64,000 nucleotides of DNA. Source: Macrostomum hystrix (lineage: Eukaryota; Platyhelminthes; Macrostomidae). Positions 33,778 through 46,100 of this stretch are shown here, piece after piece. Position 1 is the first letter of the stretch. Each line of letters opens with the position of its first letter. Position numbers and translations under genes: made by a program. The notes under the pieces were generated by a model. The model saw only the letters and a list, made by a program, of their open reading frames with translations, ran no database searches and was not told the origin of the DNA. Location of the stretch: the NCBI GenBank assembly GCA_950097015.1, contig CATNEN010000008.1:1798001-1862000 (forward strand). Reading direction: 5' to 3'.

Positions 33778-34556
33778 GATTCTCAGATCCTCACAGCCTC
33801 AGATCCTCACATTCTCAGATCCTCACATTCTCAGATCCTCACATACTCAGATCCTCTCACATTCTCAGATCCTCACATACTCAGATCCTCACATTCTCAG
33901 ATCCTCTCACATTCTCAGATCCTCACATACTCAGATCCTCTCACAGTCTCAGATCCTCACATTCTCAGATCCTCACATTCTCAGATCCTCACATTCTCAG
34001 ATCCTCACAGTCTCAGATACTCACATTCTCAGATCCTCACAGTCTCAGATCCTCACATTCTCAGATCCTCACATTCTCAGATCCTCACAGCCTCAGATCC
34101 TCACATTCTCAGATCCTCACAGTCTCAGATCCTCACATACTCAGATCCTATCACAGTCTCAGATCCTCACAGTCTCAGATCCTCACAGTCTCAGATCCTC
34201 ACATACTCAGATCCTCTCACAGTCTCAGATCCTCACAGCCTCAGATCCTCACATTCTCAGATCCTCACAGTCTCAGATCCTCACATACTCAGATCCTCAC
34301 ATTCTCAGATCCTCACAGTCTCAGATCCTCACATACTCAGATCCTCTCACAGTCTCAGATCCTCACAGTCTCAGATCCTCACAGTCTCAGATCCTCACAT
34401 ACTCAGATCCTCTCACAGTCTCAGATCCTCACAGTCTCAGATCCTCACAGTCTCAGATCCTCACAGTCTCAGATCCTCACATACTCAGATCCTCACATAC
34501 TCAGATCCTCACAGTCTCAGATCCTCACAGTCTCAGATCCTCACATTCTCAGATCC
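33778..34556. repeat. Tandem array, 16-bp unit, about 48 copies
   Basis: TCACATTCTCAGATCC with ordered variants (ACAGTC, ACATAC, ACAGCC) and occasional two-base insertions (CTCTCAC). Confidence 0.96.
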
Positions 34557-36892
34557 ATAAATTCTTAGATCCAAAATTCCTAGATCCTTTTTCGCAAACC
34601 AGATATTCTCCGATCCCAGGTTTCCTAGATCCCCTTGTTCTAGATCAATTTAAACAAAGAACAGAGCCAACTGGGCCAACAAAAGCTTTCCAACAATGCG
34701 CATTGAAATAGATTCAGTGCGACAAAGAATACTAAATGCCCATTAAATGGTGGGATTAAATTTGTTTGTAATTAGGAGACACACATTCAGACAGCAAAGG
34801 CCTTCAGGAAGTCACTCGGCATCTCTCTGCTGCTGCTGCTGGTTTCCTGGCCAATGCGTGTCTTCTAAACTTCACCAGAAGCATTGAAGTGTCAGGAAGA
34901 GCTGCCACTATGGAAATCCTTTTGCCATCCAATTCATTAGCCACTCGCTGTTTAAAAAATATAGGAATTACTTCCCCAGCTACTTAGGCCGGTGCTGTCC
35001 CGCAAATTGGAAAAAGATTAGGCAAGGCTTTGCGTTGGAAAACAATGCCAGTTTCGCGAGTTGAATTGGGGAAAGACAATTAAGAGGAAGAGGGAGACAG
35101 AATTGAGAACAGGACCCGGGTTGTATTGAAGAACTTCCGGATTTAGTCTGGCGGACTAGCTCCTTATTAATCGTTGAGTAGTTTTTCGCGAAGGTGCCCG
35201 TGTGTGTTTGAGAGCTCACGCCGTGAAAGATGAGCATAGGTGAGAGGACGTCAGTTCCTAGTCAAGTGGTCTCTCAGCAAAGCAATTCCGCAGCCTCCTT
35301 TCCATTCCTCTCGAATGAAAAAAACTAGAATTCTTCCCAATGATAACGCCTATCGCGCCCCCACCCCGCAAAAAACTTTCACTCGACGCGAAATTGAGTG
35401 CCTACTTCACAATGTCGGGTCACTATAGCGGTCTAGCTGCTACAGATTTGAAATTTGATTGATTTCTAGAATTTATATTTGAGCAGCAAGAGAGAGAGAG
35501 GGAGGGAGGGGTGGTGAGAAGGATGTATTTAAAGGTAAAACGAGAAGATCTGTTTGCAGAGAAGTTATTTAACTCAAGCTCATACAGCTAGTCTAGATGC
35601 AGCATTTCCACCAGCGCACTAACTACCCTCAAATTCAATTAGCTGAAAGCATTCCTTACTGCTTGGGAGAGGTTGGGAAACTGCATGGCTGGTTTTGGCC
35701 GCCTTTTGTCTAATCTTGTCTGGCCGTTATCCATTCCGCCCCGCGATCCCAACCCACCTATATAAGGACTCGCGTGAGTATCAGGGAACTGAAATATAAA
35801 CTGAAGCTTGTCCGGCGCAGTAGGTGAGAATGAAAGACTAGTTTTTGGATTGTCTTCTGATGGCAGTGACGGGCAAAATTCTCTGCTCCTGACCGGGGGC
35901 CGCCGCTGTCACTTGGAAACTGCGCTGTGAGGGCCTCCAAGATAATGGATTAGTGTTTCGTTGTCCTTGGGATCAGGGGTTTTGTTTTATTTGGCTTGTT
36001 CTGGCGTTGAAGGGGATCTGGCGCTGAGTCGATGGGAAAAAGAGTCCGCTGTCTCCCTGCTCTCCTAGTAACTGGAAGGTTGGACACGCGATGTAGGCGC
36101 AAATTAAATGAAAGACAAAAAAGAGAAGTATAAATTTGGGTGCCTAGGAAGAGGCAGACAAGGGGGAATGAGAGGGTGCGGACAGTTCCCGGGACTGGCA
36201 AAGAATAAATTGGAAAGAATTTTCCAGCATCCCAAGCTTCATCATCATCATCATCACCACCAACGGTAACCCTCCCTGAGCTCATCTCCAGTTTTTAGTC
36301 TCTCTTATTCCCATCACAAGGTGGAGGAAGCTGAGACTAAACTTCCCGCACCTGCCCACTTAACTTTTGTTTCCCCTCGACAGAGGTGGGGATTTGGGCA
36401 GCAATTCATTTTCCGCTCATTCCCCCCAGCCACCGCCAACCCAAACCCAGCTCGCGAGGCCCTAGCAGCCTCATCTTGCTGTTTGGTAGCCGGGATTATA
36501 AAATTAACAAGGCTATCGTAAATAAGTAATACGAGGTCCGGGACGCACAGGAAGTTTGAGAGAGGGGCCGCAAAGACTGCTTCCAGAGGCACAGAATAGA
36601 AATAGATTAAGAGGAGAAGCGGAGTGAGATCAGTCCCTGGTTTGGAACAATTTGCAAGATTGGCTCCCAGAGATGCTATTCAATTTCCCGATGCGGGTTC
36701 GTAAATAGAACTGATGAAGGCAAGAATTAAGTGGAAAAGCTATGGGAAGAATAAACTGAGGATTGCAGAACAGCAGAGTCAGGGTCTAGAGACGAAATTA
36801 TATTTATTTTCAAAACACATTTCCTAACTTCAGGCTAGAACAGGCAAAAGACAAAAAGTCAGCGTTGAAATTAATAGAAAAATAAGGGAGAT
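34557..36892. other. Unique intergenic DNA
   Basis: Over 2.3 kb of non-repetitive sequence with no supported exon; ORFs are short, overlap on both strands and have no motif. Scattered AATTA motifs and a CAT run (36240-36256) are visible. It is a candidate distal regulatory region for prospero. Confidence 0.4.
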
Positions 36893-37350
36893 AAGAATTG
36901 GGGAGTTCAGGGATATGAGATTGAGAGCATTAGGGAGATGAGATTGAGAACTTCAGGGAGATGAGAATTGCGAACTTCAGGGATATGAGATTGAGAGCAT
37001 TAGGGAGATGAGATTGAGAACTTCAGGGAGATGAGAATTGCGAACTTCAGGGATATGAGATTGAGAGCATTAGGGAGATGAGATTGAGAACTTCAGGGAG
37101 ATGAGATTGAGAACTTCAGGGATGTGAGATTGAGAACATCATGGATATGAGATTGAGAGCATTAGGGAGATGAGAATTGCGAACTTCAGGGATGTGAGAT
37201 TGAGAGCATTAGGGAGATGAGATTGAGAACTTCAGGGAGATGAGAATTGGGAACTTCAGGGAGATGAGAATTGGGAAATTCAGGGAGATGAGATATGAAA
37301 CTTCAAAACTTCAGGGAGATGAGATTGAGAACTTCAGGGAGACTAGATGA
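36893..37350. repeat. Higher-order tandem array of 22-24-bp monomers
   Basis: Monomers such as GGGAGATGAGATTGAGAAC with alternating endings (CTTCA, CATTA, GCGAACTTCA) recur in blocks of three (about 69 bases). Confidence 0.92.
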
Positions 37351-37924
37351 GACAATAATAAAGCAAATAACAAGTTAGAAATGATTCTTAAAATAAAAGA
37401 AAGCCAGCCCCAGGTTCCTCTTCGCAGCTGTTCTCGGGTTCGTGGAAAACGGGGCGAGGTGGCATTAATAAAAATCTCGCCAAAGCAGGAAGCGTCATGA
37501 GTCGGCAGACACGGACCCGAACACTTTATCAATCTTCTTGAAGGCTCAAGGCGAGGCTGAAGGCAAACTCTTTCAGTGAAGCTGCAACTCGCCACAATTT
37601 CCTGTCTGTCCGGAAGACAGAGATTTCTCTTCGGTCAAGTGAAATTCTTTCGACAAGCTCAGCCTAAGGACTACTGGCAGCATTCTTTTGTTCCTGACAT
37701 TTTTATCACTCGTGGCAGAGGCCTAATGCAAATTTTAAGGCTTTGTTAATTGTCTTCTGCTGCCGAAAGCATCCAGTCATTGCGTTGCTTTTCATGTTTC
37801 TTTCTCACACTAATTTCTCTTTTTCATATGTCGGGCTCACACTGGTTTGCCTCCGTCTGGAAACTGTGCTCATATTACATGATTAATTAGTTCCAAACTT
37901 GAAGTTTCATATCGATCAGACACT
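37351..37924. other. Unique intergenic DNA
   Basis: No feature recognised on either strand. Confidence 0.45.
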
Positions 37925-38395
37925 GTTAGATACGAGATCAGACACTAGATCAGACACTGTATTAGATACTAGATCAGATACTAGATCAGATACTAGATCA
38001 GACACTAGATCAGACACTGTTAGATACGAGATCAGACACTAGATCAGACACTAGATCAGATACTATGTCAGACACTAGATCAGACACTAGATCAGACACT
38101 AGATCAGACACTAGATCAGACACTAGATCAGACACTAGATCAGACACTAGATCAGACACTAGATCAGACACTAGATCAGACACTAGATCAGACACTAGAT
38201 CAGACACTAGATCAGACACTAGATCAGACACTAGATCAGATACTATGTCAGACACTAGATCAGACACTAGATCAGATACTAGATCAGACACTAGATCAGA
38301 CACTAGATCAGATACTATGTCAGACACTAGGTCAGACACTAGATCAGACACTAGATCAGACACTAGATCAGACACTAGATCAGACACTAGATCAA
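37925..38395. repeat. Tandem array, 12-bp unit, about 39 copies
   Basis: Unit AGATCAGACACT, very uniform, with occasional ATACT or ATGTC variants. The unit is a multiple of three and so mimics long ORFs. Confidence 0.97.
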
Positions 38396-39274
38396 GATTC
38401 CAATACAAGAGTGAGATATTTTGCACGCTAGACTCATATTTTCCAATAAGTTTTCCACGCCAATGCATCAAGCCTCCAGCATGAAAGTAGCTGTTTTTCT
38501 CTGCATTGTTTCTGTCAAGCAAAAAGTGGCAGACCCAAAGTCAAACGCCTGACGCAGCTTCAGCAATAAAAATCGCAGTGCACAGCGATGTTCTCATTTG
38601 AAAAACACAGCCTTGCTTTGCTTTGGCAATAAAAAAGCAGCGCAGCCTACTTCCAGTGTGGACTCCGCCCCCGCCGCAACTCAAAACTACCTGAAGACGA
38701 GCAGAAATGGGATAATCGCTGACGCAGCAAGACTTTCCGGCGCCTTTGTAAAAAATTAAGCCCGTTTGAAAAGATGAGTCCGCCTTCGATTTTTGAGGAA
38801 AAAAATTGCAAGCAAATCACAACAACAATGGGTTGAGAAGTCGCTAGGAGAAGACAATGCTGAAAATTTGCCCGCGCAAGCAGGGAAGAAGAGCGGCGCT
38901 GGCGGCGGTACAAAAGAGTTTGCACTTTTTCTGAAAGACAGGGGAAAATTTCCCTGGCGGTTCTCCATGTCTTTTCTTTTTTCCCCACTCGCTTCGTTTT
39001 GTTGATAAGGAAATTCGTAATTAAGGGGCCGGGGCCTGTCTTTTTTGCCGTTATTTTTTTGCTTGAAAAGAAGCTTCTTTTGTCCTCGCACTCCAAGTCC
39101 CGTCTGCCACTCTCGGAACAGGCAGGCAGTCATTTCCTACGAGTCCATTGTTCATCTCCAAGATATGACTGTAGCGAAGGCAGCGATTATGAACAACCTC
39201 GGATATTTTACTGGTTTTGAATGGCAAAACATGAACAAGGAACCGTTTCGCAACTTTCGATTCTACTTCATCTC
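38396..39274. other. Unique intergenic DNA
   Basis: Mixed-composition DNA; overlapping ORFs on both strands at 38647-39220 lack splice-bounded or family features. Confidence 0.4.
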
Positions 39275-39760
39275 ATTCTCACCCTCTCAGTTTTCTCCTC
39301 AATCTCCTCTCCACCAACCCTCTGATCTCCCTCTAACCTCTTATCTCCCCTCACTCTCTTTTCTCTCTCTCCCCCTCAAATCTCCTTCTCATCCTCTTCT
39401 CTCCCTCTCACCTCTTATCTCCCTCTCACGTCTTATCTCCCTCTCACCTCTTATCTCCCTCTCACGTCTTATCTCCCTCTCACGTCTTATCTCCCTATCA
39501 CTCTTATCTAACTCTCACGTCTTATCTCCCTCTCACCTCTTATCTCCCCCTCACCTATTCTCTCCCTCTCACGTCTTATCTCCCTATCACTCTTATCTAC
39601 CTCTCACGACTTATCTACCTCTCACCCTCTTATCTACCTCTCACCTCTTATCTACCTCTCACGTCTTATCTACCTCTCACCCTCTTCTCTCCCTATAACT
39701 CTCTTCTCTCCCTCTGAAACATCTTATCTCCCTCTCACCTCTTCTCTCCCTCCTTCCCAG
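39275..39760. repeat. Pyrimidine-rich tandem array, about 18-bp unit
   Basis: Degenerate copies of CTCACGTCTTATCTCCCT and CTCACCTCTTATCTACCT. Confidence 0.92.
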
Positions 39761-40138
39761 CCCTTCCTCTCTCTCCCAAAGCGCTCTGCATCTACACTGC
39801 CAATATTTTCTCATTTCAAAAATGTTTCATATTCAATAGCTTTAGAAATTTCTGCTTGTAATATGGTGCCTTAAGTGTCATAAAATTATATTTATCATAT
39901 CAAGCAATAACTTGCCTTGCCGATAGCAGATTTCTGCAGAAATCTGCAGAATCCAGTTCGACTGGATTGAAAAATAAAATACAATTGTTTGTGCGTTGCA
40001 GTCGAGAAGAAAATAAAGTCAGGAGATAATTAACTGATAGTTTCGATAAAAAAACAGTGAATACATTTCAAGGGTTATAATAACACGCATAATTGTTTGA
40101 GTAACTATTTATCAGCAGTAAAAAAACATGTTAATAGA

Positions 40139-40144
40139 TTTATT
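40139..40144 (-). terminator. Polyadenylation signal AATAAA of FHAD1
   Basis: A canonical AATAAA lies 24 bases past the TGA of the FHAD1 model on the minus strand, implying a very short 3' untranslated region. Confidence 0.6.
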
Positions 40145-40167
40145 TTACTGTACAGCTCAGAGGAATC

Positions 40168-43100
40168 TCAGCCATCTGCGCCCAGCAGCTCCGATTCGTG
40201 TGGAAGACCCTGTGATAGAAAATAGTAAATCTGTTATTTACATTGCATTATACTACTAGTAGACATGTGAAGACATCCTTACTTGGATCTGGGATCCGGG
40301 GATCTGGAATCCGGGGATCTGGGATCCGGGGATCTGGGATCCGGGGATCTGGGATCCGGGGATCTGGGATCCGGGGATCTGGGATCCGGGGATCTGGGAT
40401 CCGGGGATCTGGGATCCGGGGATCTGGGATCCGGGGATCTGGGATCCGGGGATCTGGGATCCGGGGATCTGGGATCCGGGGATCTGGGATCCGGGGATCT
40501 GGGATCCGGGGATCTGGGATCCGGGGATCTGGGATCCGGGGATCTGGGATCCGGGGATCTGGGATCCGGGGATCTGGGATCCGGGGATCTGGGATCCGGG
40601 GATCTGGGATCCGGGGATCTGGGATCCGGGGATCTGGGATCCGGGGATCTGGGATCCGGGGATCTGGGATCCGGGGATCTGGGATCCGGGGATCTGGGAT
40701 CCGGGGATCTGGGATCCGGGGATCTGGGATCCGGGGATCTGGGATCCGGGGATCTGGGATCCGGGGATCTGGGATCCGGGGATCTGGGATCCGGGGATCT
40801 GGGATCCGGGGATCTGGGATCCGGGGATCTGGGATCCGGGGATCTGGGATCCGGGGATCTGGGATCCGGGGATCTGGGGATCAGCTCACCAGAGAAGTCT
40901 GCAGCCGTGATAATTTCGTGCTGGCATTGCGCAGGTCCTTCTCTCTAGACCGCAGCTCCGCTTTCAGTGATGCGATTTCGTAGTCTTTTCTCTTCATCCG
41001 CTCCCTGATGGCCCTCTTGCGAATCGCCTCCTGGAGGGACGCGTTTTTAGAAGAAAATCGGGAACTTAAAAACAGCGTATCCAATGTAAACTATTCCGGT
41101 GCTAAGCAGTCAAACAAACCTTTTCCTCGTCATCACCGTCGGCTCCATCCTCAACATCTGCCACCTTCGGTCGCGACTTCGCCACAATGACGCTCGCTCC
41201 GCCTCGGCTTCCGGCGTCTTCGCCGTTTCTCTTTGAAGTCGCTGTCGTCGCGGCCGCCGTCCGGGCCCGCCCGATGCTGGCCCGCAGCAGCTCGGACTCC
41301 TCGGCGCGCGCCCGGAGCTGCTCGGCAAGTGAGTCAACCTGGGCGGCGCGCGCCTCGGCCAGCTGCAGCGCCTGACGCAGCCTGGCCAGATCGCCGTCGT
41401 AGCCCTCGAGCAGCTGGTCCTTGCGCTCGGCCCGTTCGAGCAGCTGGCGCGCCCGGTCGGACATCAGGCCGACAGCTTTGTCACGCTCGGCGATCAGCCG
41501 GCGACGCTCGTTCGGATCGGCCGCCTGCGACATCGGCAGCTGGCCGGGCAGGGGGCCGGCCAGGCGCAGCGCGCTGGCCAGGGAGCTTGCCAGGCTGAGG
41601 TAGCAGCGCTCGGAGGCTTCCAGACAGGCAGCGGCCTGCGCATGCGCCGAGCGCTCAGTCTGAGACAGTTGCAGGTTAGGAGCATAATCGAAATTTACCG
41701 AAATCATCGGGATTTCCCGAAATCAATGGGATTTCCCGAAATCAATGAGATTTCCCGAAATCAATGGGATTTCCCTAAATCAATGAGATTTCCCGAAATC
41801 AATGGGATTTCCCTAAATCAATGGGATTTCCAGGAAATCAATGGGATTTCATCAATGGGATTTCCCGAAATCAATGGGATTTCCCGAAATCAATGGGATT
41901 TCCCTAAATCAATGAGATTTCCCGAAATCAATGGGATTTCCCTAAATCAATGGGATTTCCCGAAAATCAATGGGATTTCATCAATGGGATTTCCCGAAAT
42001 CAATGGGATTTCCCGAAATCAATGGGATTTCCCGAAATCAATGGGATTTCCCGAAATCAATGGGATTTCCCGAAATCAATGGGATTTCCCGAAATCAATG
42101 GGATTTCCCGAAATCAATGGGATTTCCCGAAATCAATGGGATTTCCCGAAATCAATGGGATTTCCCGAAATCAATGGGATTTCCCGAAATCAATGGGATT
42201 TCCCGAAATCAATGGGATTTCCCGAAATCAATGGGATTTCCCGAAATCAATGGGATTTCCCGAAATCAATGGGATTTCCCGAAATCAATGGGATTTCCCG
42301 AAATCAATGGGATTTCCCGAAATCAATGGGATTTTCTCTGTTCAACTGCAGCCGGAAAAATTAACCTGCAGATTGGCATTCGTCGTAGCGATTCTGGCCA
42401 GCCCGGTCGACCCCAACTCCTTGTCGAGATCCCCGGCGGGCGCAGCTGACTGGCTGTACCGGCCGGTCTCCGCCAACGCCTGTCGAGATCGCATCTCGGC
42501 CAGCTCGCGTTTTAATAGGGCCACCTGCTGCACCGTGTGGTCATGGCTGTTGGCTGCGGAGTTTTGCATTAGAATTTTGTATCATATCAGTGTACTTTTG
42601 TGGGCCTACGAATATCGTGATTATAATGACCTGACGCAGCTGGACATAAACTATCAATGAACTTTCAGAGCCTCCTAAAACTCACTAGTCGGCCGGCCGA
42701 GCTCCGAGTCCTTCAACCGTTGGCGCAGCTCGCTAAGCGCCTCCCGTTGATGCTGAATGATGGCCAAGTGCCTCTCGCCGCGGCACTGATGACCCAGAGC
42801 GGCCAGCTCCGACTCAAGCGCCCCGCCGACTCCACCGAAGCCGCCGGAGTCTGTCTCCGCCTCTGTCTTGGACTTCGCCGGAGCGGCTGCCGCCGACGCA
42901 AATTTTCGCTCCTCCTTCAGCTGACGCAGCCGACTCTGCAGCTCCTTGGCCTGAGCGTCGCGCGCCTCCAGTGTCGCCTTCAGCTTCTTGATGACGCCGC
43001 GCTGCTTCTCCAGCTGTGCGGCGCTATCCGACAACCGGTCGCGCTGCCGCTCCATCAGCTCCGTCAACTTGTCAGCCCGGGCGTTTGCCGCTGCCGCCTC

Positions 43101-46100
43101 CGCTTCTGCGTTGCGCTGACGTCTGCGACTGGCCTCCAGCTCGTTTGAGCGTGACGCTTGCGGCGCCGGCGCCGGCGGCGGCGGCTGCTGCTGCTGCTGC
43201 TTCTGAACCGGAGATTCTCGCAGAGAGTTTGCTGCAGCTGCAGCGGCCTCCGCCTCGGCTAACCGTGTGGCTAATCGGGCGAGTTCAACTCGAATTCCTG
43301 CGTTTTCTCGACGCAACGATGCCACCTCAGTCTCAGCGGCTGCCAGCTTCGTCTTGGCTGACGACAGGGCTTCGTCGGTGGCTTCTGCCGATTGGGGTGG
43401 CGTCGTAGGAGGCGTCGTTGGAGGCGCCGTAGGAGGTCCGACGGCCTTTACTGAAGCGTTGGCTGGTACCGGCCGACTCTGCTGCTCCACCAGCTTCAAT
43501 TCCAGCTGCCGCTGCTGCTGATCGTGTCGCGAACGCAGCCCGTCTGCTTCGCTACGCGCCGATTCCAGATCGCCCTGAAGGCGACCGCCGACTCGTGCGG
43601 CCTCCTCCAGCTCGTCTCGCAGTCGCCGATTGTCCGCCGATATCGCGCGCAGCTGTTCGCGCTGTGCGCACGCCTCCGCGTCGCGACGTTCGGACAGTTC
43701 GCGCATCGCCGCCTTCGTCGTCGCGTCGCCTGCCTCCGCCGCCGACAATCGTTGTTGAAGTTCGGCTTCCCGCTCGCGCGCTTCGGCCAACTCGTCCGCG
43801 ATTGCCCGACCGCGCGTCGCCTCCTCGTCGTGGCGACGTTTTAGCGCCGCCTCCAAGTCCGCGAGAGCGGCGCGCTGACCGGCGGCCTCGCGTTCTGCGG
43901 CCTCGCGTCGTCGCTCAGCCTCGGCGGCTACGGCGGCTTCCACGGCTGCCGAGCACTCTCGGCGGGACTCGGTTGCGGCGGCTTCCAGGGCGTCGGCTAG
44001 GCGAGACTCCCACTCCGCGCGCAGCTTCTCACTCACTTCGTTCAGATCGGCGCCGGCGCGACTTTCCAATTCGGCCAGGCGCATTCGAGAGCGCGCCAGT
44101 TGCGCCTCCGTGTCGGACCAGCGCGCCTGCAGCTGAGCCAAGTGGTGCGCCGGACCTGTGGCGAAACCATTCTTTTGTTTTGATTTGCATTTGAAGAAGG
44201 CAAATTTGAAGAATTGGGAATTCCTCGAACAAATCTGATACTCCTTCTGATCATTCGAACTGACAATCTGAGCAGAAGTTTTTTCTAAATTAAGAATCCT
44301 GGTACGAGAATCTTGTAATATTCTAAGTATTTGGGCAACTATTTTGATTTGGAAATTCGCCTAAAAGGGAAATCTGTCTGATTGGGAAATCCGTCTGATT
44401 GGGAAATCCGTCTGATTGGGAAATCCGTCTGATGGGAAATCCGTCTGATTGGGAAATCCGTCTGATTGGGAAATCCATTTGATTGGGAAATCCGTCTGAT
44501 TGGAAAATCCGTCTGATTAGGAAATCCGTCTGATTAGGAAATCCGTCTGATTGGAAAATCCGTCTGATTAGGAAATCCGTCTGATTAGGAAATCCGTCTA
44601 ATTGGGAAATTTGGCTGCCTGGGAAATCTCTCTGATTGAGAAATCCGTCTGATTAGGAAATCCGTTTGATTGAGAAATCCATCTGATTAGTAAATCCGTC
44701 TAATTGGGAAATTTGGCTGCCTGGGAAATCTCTCTGATTGGGAAATCCGTCTGATTGGGATATCCGTTTGATTGGGAAATCCGTCTAATTGGGAAATCCG
44801 GCTGGGAAATCTCTCTGATTGGGAAATCCAACTATTTAGCGGAAATTCTATTAATTTAGATATTCATCTAGGGGATAAAAAACGAACATATCTCTAGGCC
44901 TACAAACTCACTGGCATCGGACAACCTGACCGAGGCTCCGCACTTCTCCAACGCCGCCTCCGTCTCCTCTTGCCAGCTCAGCTGATGTCGCAGATCCTCC
45001 AGCACCGCGGCAATGAGCGGCCTCAACGGTGCCGCTTCAGCCGCTTCCGCCGCAGCTTCTGGCGAGGCCTCAGCCGCGTCGGCGGCCGCCTCGGCCGCTG
45101 CCAGCAGAGCGACCTCGTCGGCAAGAGCGGCGGCCGAGCGTCCCCGGTCGGCCAGTCGGCCGAAAGCCTCGGCCAGCCGGTCCCGGCAGGCCCCGGCGGC
45201 GCCGGCGCCGAGTGCTCGCGCTCGTCCGACGGCTTCCAGAGCGGCGCGCAGGCGATCGGCTTCGGCGCGCAAACTGATGCGCTCCTCGACTGCCCCTGAG
45301 ACAGCGTCCAGCAGCTGCTCGTCAGTGGCCAGACCCTCCGGCTTCGGGGCGTCGGGCATGCCGAACGCGATAGACATCAGGCGGTTGCGCAGTCGCTCCA
45401 GACGGCTGGTGGCCTGCTGAAGGTCGACCCGGACCAGGCGCTCCGATCTCTGTCTGTTTAGGAGGCCAGAGGTAAGTTGCGAGAATACATGTCAGATGAG
45501 GTGTCAGTAGGATTGCCAGATGAGGTGTCAGTAGGATTGTCAGATGAGGTGTCAGTAGGATTGTCAGACGAGGTGTCAGTAGGATTGTCAGATGAGGTAT
45601 CAGTAGGATTGCCAGATGAGGTGTCAGTAGGATTGTCAGATGAGGTGTCAGTAGGATTGTCAGATGTTACTGTCCTGTCAAATCACCTGTCAACGGCCTG
45701 CGCTTTCGCAGTCTCCAGTTCGATGCCGAGTTGACGCGCTGCGGCCGCCTCCCGCTCCGCCGTGGCATGCGCGTCGTCAAGGCCGGCGCGCAAATCGCGC
45801 GCCGCAGCGTCGCGCGCTTCACAACGCGCCTCCGCCTCGCGCAGGCGGGCGCGCAGGCTGGCCAGTTCGCGCTCGCGCGCTTGGCGCGCTTCGGCTTCGG
45901 CTTTGGCATCGGCGGGTGACTAGTGAAATAAGTGCGAGGTTAAATTGGTTACATTTTACAGTAGGAGACAGAGGACGAAGATGTGGGAGATAGGAGAGAT
46001 GAGGGAGACGAGGGAGATAATAGAGAGAAGGAAATGAGGGAGATGAGGCAGATGAGAGAGATGAGGGAGAGGAGGGAGTGGAGGGAGAAGAGAGAGAGGA

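Noticed and set aside
36893-37350. Telomere-like repeat
   Set aside because: GGGAGATGAGATT and the GGGATT cores elsewhere are not TTAGGG-type telomere repeats and lie internally.
38010-38522. ORFs of Asp-Leu-Val-Ser and Asp-Thr-Arg-Ser repeats on both strands
   Set aside because: Produced by the 12-bp array; open on both strands with no flanking exon signals.
40243-40983. Plus-strand ORFs of Gly-Ser-Gly-Ile-Arg and Gly-Ser-Gly-Asp-Leu repeats
   Set aside because: The 15-bp array is a multiple of three and lacks stops; it lies antisense in an FHAD1 intron.
41642-42660. Plus-strand ORFs of 236-240 codons
   Set aside because: The 19-bp array cycles through three frames without stops; antisense to FHAD1 intron 9.
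42657-45420. Plus-strand Arg/Ala/Pro-rich ORFs over the FHAD1 coiled-coil exons
   Set aside because: Antisense shadows of GC-rich coding sequence.
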